This document shows, in pieces, positions 16,401-19,721 of a DNA stretch of 19,721 bases. Numbering within the stretch: position 1 is the stretch's first letter; the number at the start of each line of letters is the position of its first letter. Position numbers and translations under genes: made by a program. Below the pieces are notes generated by a model. The model saw only the letters and a program-made list of their open reading frames with translations, was not told the DNA's origin and made no database searches. This DNA is from Cephalothrix spiralis (taxonomy: Eukaryota > Nemertea > Palaeonemertea > Archinemertea > Cephalotrichidae), in contig JAUCNG010222190.1 of NCBI GenBank assembly GCA_032353305.1, positions 1-19,721 on the forward strand. Reading direction: 5' to 3'.

Positions 16401-18768
16401 ATGTGATGGTTAGGGTCAGAGGGATATGGTCGATCGATTAATTGTGCACCAAATGCTTCGATGGAGCGTCTATAATTTTTATATGATTAAAATTTGGTTT
16501 GTATATACATTTGTACTTATATCTTTCAATTATTTACTTAGGGTTGCCAAGCTCCCACAAGGTCAAAGGTTGTGTCGCTGTTATCCACATTAGACTTCAC
16601 TGTAAGTTAAAAACTTAAAACCATCTCTATACTTCGGATAGTTGACTATATCTTCTTGTCATCTAGATGTATCCTCTGACTTACGTCCCGGTATGCTTGT
16701 GAAGACAGAGAGATGCGGCCGCGGTGGCCGAAAATGAAGCAATGACGTATCCAGGATGGTGTCTAATTGAGAAATGCATCTGCCAATAAAATGCAACGTA
16801 CCGGGTCTTAAATCTACGAAATAACACATAGCTATATGAACAACGTGCTTTAGAGCCTGAATTTAAGCATAATCCATAGGCCTATCTCACTATGTCAGCG
16901 AAATCGTTATTTTTATGTAAGAAATTTAAAAAAAAATCACCTTGCTTAAATTGACCTCTAAATAATTTCGGAATTTTTAAAAAGACAAATTTTCCAGCCT
17001 CACTCTGCTCGGCTCAATATTTCATGATACCAATTTTTGGAATGCTTGAAGGTCATGAAGACGCGCTAGAAGTAGTATTCCATTTACATCTCTGATGTTT
17101 CTGTTTATCTAATGACAAAGTGGCGTGAAAAGAGACTTACGTATCATTTTATGTCTTTTCAAAATAGGAATTAAACATCAGAAATAGCGGAAAGGTTTGC
17201 GTATACGTTGTGCTAGGGGGCCTCGGCATGTAAAATTGGCAGGTGATCCCCTAACGCAATTGATCCCCAGCTCTTGTATACAAATGTATAGCGACGATTT
17301 TTTCTTTACCATGATAAAAAATGAGTTTAATTAAATTATTGTTTCTTTTTTCAGGGTGCTAAAGCCTTAGAAGTATTTATAGAAAATATCAAGGTAACTT
17401 CATATAATACCACTCAATTGTAAAATTTCAAATTTACTTCGTTTATTATGCTAGATTTTATCAATGTTAAAGGAGGCCCAATAATTGATTTTGGGTTGAA
17501 GAATGACGTGGATAATCCAATGGGTTCACAAAGAGGTATTCCATAAATCTACGTACTCGTAAAGCGGCGGATGAGGCTAGAATTCATATTTTATCTTGAT
17601 CTTAGTTTTAATAAAAGATATCGAGTCCAAAAAGATTTTTTTAAATTGATTGGTTTACGGACCACGCCGGTGAGAATTTTCGAAAAATGGAAATTATAAA
17701 AAATTTTGTATTATTTTTTTCTTTACCGCCGCCGACGGAATTCATTAACATTTACTTTTTACCGACGCCGGCCGGATTTTTGGAAATTTTTTGCCGTAAA
17801 CCAAGCAAAACTCTAAAAAAGGGCTAAACTCTCATAAAATATGACCATTTCTCCTAGAATCCTATCACTTCTCGTAAAATTCGATGAAAATGGCGTAGAA
17901 AAAAGATTGTGTTCGTGCAAAGGCGCGTGCGAAAAACGAAAACCTTTTATGGGTAGAGGCACTTAATGTATTATATCCATAGAGTAGCATAGATTATTTT
18001 GATGAACTATAATCCTAAATGGTTTTATTTGTAGCAAAGGAAAGTTATTAGAAAATACGTATGTATTATCGTCATATCGCATAAATAAAAAACCTTTTAT
18101 GTGTAGAGACCACTTAGTGTATGATACCAAAGATCATCATATTTATAATCCAAAAATGCATGGTTTTATTTGTAGCAAATAAAGGTTATTGGAAAAATGT
18201 ATTATCGTCAAATCGCTTAAATTGACAAAAAATATTGCCAAAAATGATCATAAAATTTCCTAAAATATGGAAAATTGGCTCCTAGTATGCATGACAGCAT
18301 GATGATCCTCAATATTCATATACATGTATATAGATTACAATTAAGTTAGCATGTAACCCATTGGAGTAAAGAAGTACCAGAAATTCTTGTTTTCACAATG
18401 CTATTACAGACTAATTCTTATGATTATTTGTCTTTACAGAATGACCCGGATAAGCAATCTAATATGCCTAAAGATGGTACAGTGCACGAGCTAACAAGTA
18501 ATGTAAGTTAAAAGTAAACGATGTTTTCACAGTTCAATATATTTACAGACAATTAAGTAGCTGTATTCATTGGTCAAAGACCTCCTAAAATTGAGAAAGT
18601 GCTCCTTAAGTCTCCTTAAAAATTTTAAAGGCTGATCAAAAATGTCATTAGTCTTAAAATGTTATTTTATAAAAATACACGTGTGTTGTATTGTGTTTCA
18701 GGTTCTTCTTTTCCTGGAGCAACTACTGGAATACGCTGAAACCGCTGGAGCTATGTTAGTTAATCAAG
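1411..18768 (+). CDS. EXOC7: Exocyst complex component 7 (Exo70) homologue, 14 internal exons, partial at both ends
   Basis: Exons are 1411-1495, 2044-2149, 2644-2764, 3685-3853, 4471-4543, 5264-5331, 6151-6194, 7692-7804, 8369-8473, 9363-9482, 16542-16601, 17355-17393, 18440-18502 and 18702-18768. They total 1233 nt, all joins keep phase, and all introns are GT-AG. Recognition comes from close colinear resemblance to animal Exo70, for example LDHVIGYY, KYLKCMEKLQKAV, VKHDFIGVVSVFPVIRHL, MPKDGTVHELTSN and FLEQLLEYAETAGAML. Known role: a subunit of the eight-protein exocyst that tethers secretory vesicles to the plasma membrane. Exo70 binds phosphoinositides and Rho-family GTPases, and its helical rod packs with other subunits. 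The first roughly 80 residues and the C-terminal lipid-binding part are outside the window. No frameshift or stop breaks any exon, so the gene looks functional. Most introns are 0.2-1.5 kb. One is 7.06 kb and houses another gene. Confidence 0.93.
1496..2043. other. Intron, no content seen
   Basis: AT-rich intron of EXOC7. A 63-codon open frame at 1773-1964 shows no resemblance to any family and is not called. No repeat structure was seen. Confidence 0.6.
2044..2149 (+). CDS. EXOC7: EXOC7 exon b
   Basis: The acceptor tttttag and donor gtaagt are both strong. Encodes PSNNLEKYLKCMEKLQKAV and continues YFNDNNPGSPEYTTV. The first base completes the Gly codon from the previous exon, and the exon ends in phase 0. 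It matches the Exo70 segment just after the REG motif. Confidence 0.93.
2230..2590 (+). mobile_element. 3' end of a 5'-truncated LINE (non-LTR retrotransposon)
   Basis: From 2230 an open frame runs 72 codons to TGA at 2446-2448. It reads FGLRIKTGRWARIDTG, then RRLCSCVFVQTEEHVVCECP and RTEFVRRIY. A basic stretch, paired cysteines, TEEH and CxCP followed by an Arg-rich helix is the usual tail after the reverse transcriptase of LINE polyproteins. About 140 bases of 3' UTR follow, with AATAAA at 2558 and 2568, then an ACT-type short tail. The reverse transcriptase itself is missing, as expected for 5'-truncated insertions. The left boundary, close to 2215-2230, is a guess. It sits in an EXOC7 intron on the same strand. 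Confidence 0.72.
2644..2764 (+). CDS. EXOC7: EXOC7 exon c
   Basis: Preceded by ttttttcag. Encodes LRLFNGGKDGMEREFKNLVS, then RYTKPVDPVVINSLINGSEE. It ends in phase 1 before gtaatt. Matches the Exo70 block in which a short helix (lexREFxxLxxRxSKPV in relatives) precedes a conserved Pro-Val segment. Confidence 0.93.
2765..3684. other. Intron with degenerate repeats, no gene
   Basis: Contains a short GC-rich patch at about 2920-2945 (gggccggcgctggagggcccc) and the GCGTTCTAACG repeats listed separately. Minus-strand open frames at 3036-3426 and 3571-3789 show nothing recognisable; the second overlaps the next exon in antisense. No gene is supported. Confidence 0.5.
3380..3533. repeat. Degenerate GCGTTCTAACG-type repeat, two main copies
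   Basis: The phrase gtttgattttgcttgcgttct (3380) recurs as gtttgatttttgctgcgttct (3480), about 100 bases apart. Each copy is followed by runs of variants of gcgttctaacg. The 8-base strings ccgcacac (3421) and gtgtgcgg (3526) form an inverted pair around the array. It looks like an old, decayed satellite-like or transposon-derived repeat. Confidence 0.5.
3685..3853 (+). CDS. EXOC7: EXOC7 exon d
   Basis: The acceptor is ttttctttgaccag. Encodes DLSSGSQRQKAIEHIPDKAV (first codon split), then DELCSLGKWIIANQSSTDF and MAHYATVRGNNLVRSLEG. The donor is gtatgt, and the exon ends with a split Gly codon. It corresponds to the conserved Exo70 helix pair containing 'L..i..WL' and 'f...Y...R...l..SL'. Confidence 0.93.
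3854..4470. other. Intron holding one MITE-like element
   Basis: Apart from the element at 3971-4302, nothing is recognised. The remainder is AT-rich with poly-A/T runs. Confidence 0.6.
3971..4302 (-). mobile_element. MITE-like element, copy 1 (inverted relative to copy 2)
   Basis: Begins aattgcctggtttacgg and ends aaaccaagcaatt, forming terminal inverted repeats. Its right end (tttcaccggcggggtc) is the reverse complement of the left end of copy 2 at 7140. Its left end (acttttcaaaaaatcccg) is the reverse complement of copy 2's right end. It is therefore the same family in opposite orientation. There is no coding capacity. Target-site duplication is not clear. Confidence 0.75.
4471..4543 (+). 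CDS. EXOC7: EXOC7 exon e
   Basis: The acceptor is ccaattatag and the donor gtaagt. Encodes LREHLKKSSAVNPNTFNAQG then SPLL, ending in phase 0. This is the Exo70 'gLkeHlkkss' region, where the folded domain passes into a low-complexity linker. Confidence 0.9.
4544..5263. other. Intron with degenerate GCGG/CCGC motif repeats
   Basis: From about 4690 to 5060 variants of ttgcggtattccgcattaa recur (near 4770, 4806 and 4849, and inverted near 4901). Open frames on both strands (4690-4920, 4954-5285) fall in this repeat and the following sequence and resemble nothing known. They are probably by-products of the repeat. Confidence 0.5.
4690..5060. repeat. Degenerate near-palindromic repeat (GCGGTATTCCGC core)
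   Basis: Units include gtggtattccgcattaatg, gcggtattctggattaaac and gtgttattccgcattaaat, with an inverted one, tggaataccgcatttaag. TGCGG is scattered through the following 150 bases. The core is close to self-complementary, so the array could fold. The family is not recognised. Confidence 0.45.
5264..5331 (+). CDS. EXOC7: EXOC7 exon f
   Basis: The acceptor is ttttttcag and the donor gtaagt. Encodes TAKIRGSSVKDTPTRRSAKR, then MQP with the Pro codon split. The KDTPTRR motif matches the basic linker KDTPTKK of vertebrate EXOC7. Confidence 0.9.
5332..6150. other. Intron, nothing recognised
   Basis: No gene and no clear repeat. A GATTCGAATC string at about 5708-5717 resembles a tRNA B box, but no A box or cloverleaf goes with it. 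Minus-strand open frames at 5446-5837 and 6013-6204 are unremarkable; the latter runs antisense to the next exon. Confidence 0.5.
6151..6194 (+). CDS. EXOC7: EXOC7 exon g (44-nt micro-exon)
   Basis: A strong acceptor (tctctctttcag) and donor (gtaagt) flank only 44 bases, encoding VRRTASLLKSSLDT with split codons at both ends. It continues the basic linker before the second part of the rod. Skipping this exon alone would shift the frame. Confidence 0.88.
6336..6491. mobile_element. Short fold-back / MITE-like element
   Basis: Arms of about 50 bases are imperfect reverse complements. The left arm is aaggtatattacatacctt followed by caccgggtatgagata. The right arm has atctcttatacccgg followed by gaaggtatttaatattcctt. 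The central segment is GC-richer (gccgcttgcgaccgacgg) and partly self-complementary. No coding capacity. Probably a non-autonomous DNA transposon remnant. Confidence 0.65.
6641..6718. repeat. Short inverted repeat (hairpin)
   Basis: aatgcatgaaacttatatta (6641) pairs with the reverse complement of tatagtataactttcatgc (from 6695), leaving a loop of about 30 bases that includes two near-repeats of ctcctatggt. It could be a tiny MITE or a chance palindrome. Confidence 0.5.
7140..7616 (+). mobile_element. MITE-like element, copy 2 (best preserved)
   Basis: The left end aattgcttggtttacgga is the exact reverse complement of the right end tccgtaaaccaagcaatt (18-base terminal inverted repeats). Inside are characteristic ccccgccggtgaaaatttcc and ccgccggcgtgattttttga segments that recur in copies 1 and 3. 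No transposase is present. Flanks are AT-rich, and no target-site duplication is certain. Confidence 0.82.
7692..7804 (+). CDS. EXOC7: EXOC7 exon h
   Basis: The acceptor is gatattttag. The Gly codon is completed, then TMKRQQSMNVGLDDD and SSKDVGAENYLSGMSALLKL are encoded, ending IQ in phase 0 before gtaaga. The acidic stretch and the YLSGMSALLKLIQ helix match the point in Exo70 where the main rod resumes. Confidence 0.92.
7856..7924. repeat. Short inverted repeat (hairpin)
   Basis: aaaatgaacgtcctttgtta and the reverse complement of gacaaagggcattcatttt differ at only a few bases. Inside, aagtac and gtactt extend the stem. The whole is about 70 bases and could fold into a nearly continuous hairpin in the intron RNA. 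Confidence 0.6.
7981..8090. repeat. CGCCG-rich low-complexity patch
   Basis: About 110 bases with many CGCC/CGCCG runs (gcgccgccgcgcccgccccg near the left end, ggcgcgccgcggacgccg near the right), set in an AT-rich intron. It recalls the GC-rich stretches at the ends of the MITE-like family but lacks their terminal repeats. The rest of this intron (to 8368) shows nothing else. Confidence 0.5.
8369..8473 (+). CDS. EXOC7: EXOC7 exon i
   Basis: The acceptor is tttttcag and the donor gtatgt. Encodes SENDLLVRIIPEKFQRKYFD, then MLIQPGLDSVVGEGE, phase 0 at both ends. It matches the 'E..ll..IiPe..q...F..li...l' helix block of Exo70. Confidence 0.93.
8598..9081. mobile_element. Fold-back element with about 150-base inverted arms
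   Basis: The left arm (8598-8750) and right arm (8928-9081) are imperfect reverse complements. The left has gttgaatgaaagaacacatc and gggcctactctgaacctaag with agagcaaag. The right has gctcttaggttcagagtagg and gatgtgttttttcattcaa. Both arms end near a gcatgcg motif. The spacer of about 175 bases is AT-rich and non-coding. The form is that of a non-autonomous fold-back DNA transposon. Confidence 0.78.
9363..9482 (+). CDS. EXOC7: EXOC7 exon j
   Basis: The acceptor is ctttttag and the donor gtaagt. Encodes QLAHSAKRSIVKHDFIGVVS, then VFPVIRHLRLLKNEFDLTLE, phase 0 at both ends. VFPVIRHL and the preceding KHDF are among the most conserved Exo70 blocks. The exon is followed by the 7.06-kb intron that carries the ankyrin/kinase gene. 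Confidence 0.95.
9556..10265. repeat. Left inverted-repeat arm flanking the ankyrin/kinase gene
   Basis: Imperfect reverse complement of 15205-16250. The outer part has two units of about 130 bases (gagatatcgattacttccgg, tgacgtcatcaggtca, catgacctcaatgccat). The inner part has three units of about 100-165 bases beginning near accaaaatcaatagaggt and ending near gtctggaaac (from about 9855, 9991 and 10160). A 20-base direct duplication, cctaataaactcacatatac, lies at 9951 and 9972. The 132-codon open frame at 9921-10319 simply reads through the inner units and is not taken as a gene. The inner end (ttcgaagaagaaagaattc) is matched by the right arm's inner end. Confidence 0.82.
10266..10600. other. 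Presumed 5' flank of the ankyrin/kinase gene
   Basis: Unique-looking sequence between the left arm and the start codon. No convincing TATA box or other core promoter motif is visible. If the nested gene has its own transcription start, it should be here or in the arm. Confidence 0.4.
10601..14611 (+). CDS. Ankyrin-repeat / protein kinase fusion protein, single exon, kinase cut by an in-frame TGA
   Basis: The start ATG has a good context (acaATGG). Residues about 28-920 form some 27 ankyrin repeats of about 33 residues close to TDxxGxTxLHYAAxxGNLEIV followed by KYLVEKGADLNQ; repeat 8 is shortened. A degenerate repeat and a helical linker of unknown family follow (about 921-1105). The kinase domain shows the Gly loop GSGTFG (1117-1122), K1142 in YVAVK, E1159 in helix C, HKDLKLEN (D1252, N1257; Lys replaces the usual HRD Arg), DFG (D1270), SAPE (1295-1298) and D1311. 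ATP binding and catalysis are thus plausible. TGA at codon 1337 ends the frame before the last C-lobe helices, which continue in the same frame downstream. Ankyrin-then-kinase order recalls TNNI3K and ILK rather than RIPK4, but orthology cannot be assigned. The gene is intronless and nested on the same strand inside an EXOC7 intron. Ankyrin arrays bind proteins, so a cytosolic signalling role is inferred only. Confidence 0.85.
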   Translation: MDLISAIENVDLFTVQELVKKGANLNQRFSKGKSPIHHASKKGNFEIFQYLVESGADVKLNSWLGIKQTLHNAAQGGNNEICKHIVEKGVDVNQTAKYDNGMTVLHYAGKCGYLKLGKYLVEKGADLKVADYKGATIIHHGAKGGKLEMLKYFVHKLGADGNETDNLHKTTLHYAVQGGNLEIVKYLVQKGTDLNHRNVHGRNILHYAIREGKLEIVKYLVEEGVNLNQTDVYDKTSLHYAAKEHNLEIVKYLVEKGVDLNRTDIHGNTALHYAALGGNLGIVKQLAADENQTDTLQKTTFYYAVQGGNIEIVKYLIGKLVDLKQTHRNVCGRSILHYAVQEGELEIVKYLVEEGVNLNQTDVYDKTTLHYAAKEHNLEIVKYLVEKGADLNQTDIHGNTVLHYAALGGNFEIVKYLVEKGLDLNRTDVHDNTALHYAALGGNLEIVKYLVEKGADLNQTDIHGNTVLHYAALGGNFEIVKYLVEEEADLKRADHVGATTLHYAVQGGNLEIVKYLLGRGVDLNQTHRNVCGIKHILHFAVQEGELEIVKYLVEEGAELNQVDVHAKTALHYAAKEHNLEIIKYLVEKGADLDQTDVYDKTTLHYAAKWGNLEIVKRLIGKGAGLNLTDGNGGTPLHYAVQDGNLGIVKYLVEKGADVNLTDKSDKIPLHYAVQEGKLEIVKFLFGQEANDKSTSNGMTTLHYAGKGGNLKIVKYLVENGADLNQTDLYGSNTTHYAALEGNLEIVKYLVHILGADGNQTDKDRKTTLHYAVKGGNLEIVKYLLRKGADLDRTDLYGGTILHYAVKGGNLEIVKYLFEEGADADLTDLYGKIPLHYAVQEGKIEIVKYLVESGANLYQTRGNGMNIHVFHHAALQGKFETVKYLIEKGAAVNHTDKYGKTILHYAAKGRHLEIVKYLFEKQTDEYDNTTFNYSNEVVKYHVEEGSPDEKFENGTDEAFKVEMNRDYLKSKILHLGTDISNTEENILIELAKNGNVLILRDILMPVLPTILKNYSDVLLSISDTNDKKEKFINSLTNKRENILLCRRMIQKTFPLISLKEVDEIILQLDYINQRCGDIFPLIEESGDLDSLYKVRTSNFSVENGLIIKLLKVQDEILGSGTFGTVRKGTTFDYLFRQKYVAVKCIYISEHNVNMASLVKETDTLTTMDHPNLVRFYGHQVTIDYEKKAETVYLVTELCEGDCKDFFIIKGKDNNCNPPTSVHYEKSVQQYIDFVMQLLSGVSYIHSKDYIHKDLKLENILINMDSVIKIADFGLADFLKEGQIEETNRFKGTKVYSAPEVLFRPRRYSSASDMFSVSLLLLEMYQGQSYYKTEPFVK
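11090..12481 (+). repeat. Higher-order ankyrin repeat blocks within the coding region
   Basis: Inside the array, sets of repeats recur in the same order: a VQGGN-type, an R-N-V-type, a KEHN-type and an ALGGN-type. They appear at 11090-11476, 11477-12076 (with an extra pair of repeats) and 12077-12481, whose last member is more diverged. The phrase ttacattacgcag, encoding LHYA, is kept with the same codons in most repeats. This shows amplification and homogenisation at DNA level, not only selection on protein. Confidence 0.8.
14612..15010 (+). pseudogene. Downstream remainder of the ankyrin/kinase gene (kinase C-lobe end and tail)
   Basis: Directly after the TGA the same frame stays open for 132 codons to TAG at 15008-15010. 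It reads SVEALIKRGERP and then, after a basic stretch, ACWSQSPDKRPSAEHAKRTF. This is the CW-x(6)-RP end of a TKL/Tyr-type kinase domain, with the structural Arg at codon 1378 counted through the stop. A charged helix and a Ser/Gly/Lys-rich tail follow (GLLKSGSASKTGSGSAGERA). Without read-through or re-initiation it is not translated. The lack of other damage suggests a recent nonsense change, a polymorphism or an assembly error. A GTG at 14615 is no evidence for a separate gene. Confidence 0.8.
15011..15204. other. Presumed 3' flank of the ankyrin/kinase gene
   Basis: AT-rich. No AATAAA is present. The variant signal ATTAAA occurs at 15177 and 15193, inside a 16-base tandem duplication (cattaaaacgagttat twice). 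Either could serve for polyadenylation. Confidence 0.4.
15205..16250. repeat. Right inverted-repeat arm flanking the ankyrin/kinase gene
   Basis: Mirror of the left arm. Inner units carry gacctctattgattttg, acccctattgattttgg and acctattgattttt (near 15310, 15419, 15597). The outer part has about five units with a period of 124-146 bases, each with variants of tgacgtcataaccggaagt, gatgaaatttggtata and aggtcacgtgacct. It is longer than the left arm because it has more outer units. A run of 15 C occurs at 15476-15490. The open frame at 15400-15687 crosses these units and is not a gene. Confidence 0.82.
15664..16200. promoter_or_regulatory. Tandem palindromes: CRE-like TGACGTCA and AGGTCACGTGACCT
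   Basis: Within the outer units, exact TGACGTCA occurs at 15786 and 16186. The 14-base palindrome AGGTCACGTGACCT occurs at 15894 and 16023, with one-or-two-base variants near 15770 and 16169. The left arm carries TGACGTCA at 9713 and AGGTCACATGACCT at 9723. These strings match the known CREB site, an E-box (CACGTG) and two inverted nuclear-receptor half-sites. Whether any protein binds here is unknown; they may only be part of the repeat. Confidence 0.4.
16251..16541. other. Remainder of the large EXOC7 intron
   Basis: Nothing recognised except three gggttagcat-like strings (from about 16352) that do not form a regular array. Confidence 0.5.
16542..16601 (+). CDS. EXOC7: EXOC7 exon k
   Basis: The acceptor is tatttacttag and the donor gtaagt. 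Encodes GCQAPTRSKVVSLLSTLDFT, phase 0 at both ends. It matches the Exo70 segment G-T-x-x-x-x-[KR]-x-K-[LV]-x-x-L-[IL]-x-[ST]. It resumes the host gene after the 7.06-kb intron. Confidence 0.88.
16602..17354. other. Intron, nothing recognised
   Basis: No gene, no clear inverted or tandem repeat. The sequence is of mixed composition. Confidence 0.5.
17355..17393 (+). CDS. EXOC7: EXOC7 exon l (39-nt micro-exon)
   Basis: The acceptor is tttcttttttcag and the donor gtaact. Encodes GAKALEVFIENIK, matching the GAKALEDF-x-x-x-IK segment of Exo70. Phase 0 at both ends. Confidence 0.92.
17644..17809 (+). mobile_element. MITE-like element, copy 3 (short)
   Basis: Begins aattgattggtttacggacc, continues acgccggtgagaattttc as in copy 2, and ends ggatttttggaaattttttg followed by ccgtaaaccaagcaa. 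Terminal inverted repeats are kept, but most of the interior found in copy 2 is missing. Confidence 0.75.
17940..18225. repeat. Tandem duplication of a 150-base unit
   Basis: The unit starting aaaccttttatgggtagag at 17940 recurs from 18090 as aaaccttttatgtgtagag. Both then share an acttaatgta / acttagtgta segment, atggttttatttgtagcaaa and tgtattatcgtca. Several substitutions and small indels separate the copies, so the duplication is not recent. It lies between the third MITE-like copy and EXOC7 exon m. Confidence 0.7.
18440..18502 (+). CDS. EXOC7: EXOC7 exon m
   Basis: The acceptor is tgtctttacag and the donor gtaagt. Encodes NDPDKQSNMPKDGTVHELTS plus N, one of the most conserved Exo70 blocks (NMPKDGTVHELTSN). 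Phase 0 at both ends. Confidence 0.95.
18702..18768 (+). CDS. EXOC7: EXOC7 exon n (last one in the window)
   Basis: The acceptor is ttgtgtttcag and the donor gtaagt. Encodes VLLFLEQLLEYAETAGAMLV then NQ, ending in phase 1. The next exon should continue with the Exo70 C-terminal domain and was not found before the window end. Confidence 0.93.
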
Positions 18769-19721
18769 GTAAGTAATAAGAAGCAGTTATGTTCTGAAAA
18801 CAGTAAATAAATACGGTTTATTTCGCGTGAAACATGCGGTTAACATTATACAAAAAATATTGTTTCATGATTAAAAGGTATTTTTAATACACATTTCGGT
18901 ATATAGAAAGTAGATTAGAGTAAAGGGTAAATGCTCGTCAAGCGGACCATTGTGTCAATTCGAGAAGTCATCTTACGCCCTATATATTGAAGAAAAAGGT
19001 CTATTAAAAAACGTTCTCATAACCTACATTATTTCTATAGTCTTCGAACTTGCAGACATCAGAAACTTTTTTTTCGAACGACGGACGGGCCATCTTATTT
19101 ATAAAAACAAAAGCACATGACGGAGTTTATGACTACAAATGTTAATGGAACTTATGGTGTTTTTTCGGTCCCCCCCGCTAAAATCTTGGGAGTGAGGGCC
19201 TAAACCCCATCAACCTTTGAATTTTTAGAAAGCTCGTAGAAATTTTAGGTTAAGTTTTTCGAAAAGGTGTGGCCCGCTTTAGGGCCGCAGGGGGCCAGTA
19301 CAAATTTTCGTAAAAAAATACTAATTTGCCCTGGGCTCCTAAAATTGGTCAAATCTAATCGAAAACGGTATCTTAGTATCTTGCATTCTTTTGTATTGAA
19401 CCATGCGGATAAGAAAATATCGGGTTCGTCCCTTTTTGGGAACCTTATTTGTTTCTTCAAAAATTAAAACTTTTCGCAGGGTGCTGGACGAAAACTTGGG
19501 TCTAAAGGTTCCCTTCACATGTCATTCTCACCTGTCAAATCCATAACCAGCATAGCATCTCCTGGCCATGGCTCTGACCCAATCGTACACAAATTTCTTT
19601 GATAGGATTTGAAAATGATATGCGACCTCTGATTGGCCAAACGACTCATGTGACTCATTAACATAATCGATAATCGAAATAATTTATGTCCTAAAAATGG
19701 TCAAATATTTCAGTTTTTTTC
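18769..19721. other. Start of the next EXOC7 intron, no exon or gene recognised
   Basis: The facing open frames at 19245-19467 overlap each other and resemble nothing. A minus-strand stretch near 19510-19600 has an ATG and a plausible donor (gacag|gtgaga), but its short peptide matches no family. The last bases include tatttcag, which could be a splice acceptor, but too little follows to judge. Confidence 0.5.

Noticed and set aside
19245-19467. Facing open frames on both strands
   Set aside because: They overlap each other almost completely, are short and show no recognisable motif.
19510-19645. Possible minus-strand first exon with CCAAT box (ttggccaatcag) and donor gtgaga
   Set aside because: The short peptide (MARRCYAGYGFDR) is not recognisable and no downstream exon supports it.

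Overview
The window is animal genomic DNA. It is AT-rich, with short exons bounded by GT-AG introns, a metazoan exocyst gene, a probable DEG/ENaC channel exon and many degenerate interspersed repeats. The style of the sequence suggests a marine invertebrate, possibly a lophotrochozoan, but nothing here fixes the species.

The backbone is an Exo70/EXOC7 homologue on the + strand. I could place fourteen consecutive coding exons between 1411 and 18768. They join in phase into about 411 codons, covering roughly the second helical segment of the N-terminal part through the middle of the protein. Earlier exons lie left of the window or were not recognised. The C-terminal exons lie to the right. At the extreme left (1-119, - strand) is the start of a second gene, whose first 39 residues resemble the N-terminus of DEG/ENaC sodium channels.

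The most striking part is the 7.06-kb EXOC7 intron at 9483-16541. It holds a single-exon gene on the same strand (10601-15010) encoding an ankyrin-repeat/protein-kinase protein: about 27 ankyrin repeats, an unrecognised helical linker and a TKL-like kinase domain. The kinase carries the main active-site motifs, but an in-frame TGA at 14609-14611 cuts it in its C-lobe. The same reading frame then continues with a recognisable C-lobe end and a Ser/Gly-rich tail. On both sides of this gene are long imperfect inverted-repeat arms (about 9556-10265 and 15205-16250). Each arm is built of tandem subunits in mirror order. The whole 6.7-kb block looks like one gene-carrying unit, either mobile or produced by segmental duplication, inserted in the intron.

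The other introns hold smaller repeats: the 3' end of a LINE-type retrotransposon (2230-2590), three copies of one terminal-inverted-repeat element (3971-4302, 7140-7616, 17644-17809), two fold-back elements (6336-6491, 8598-9081), small hairpins, a CGCCG-rich patch and several degenerate tandem repeats. No rRNA, tRNA or CRISPR array was found, and no convincing core promoter.
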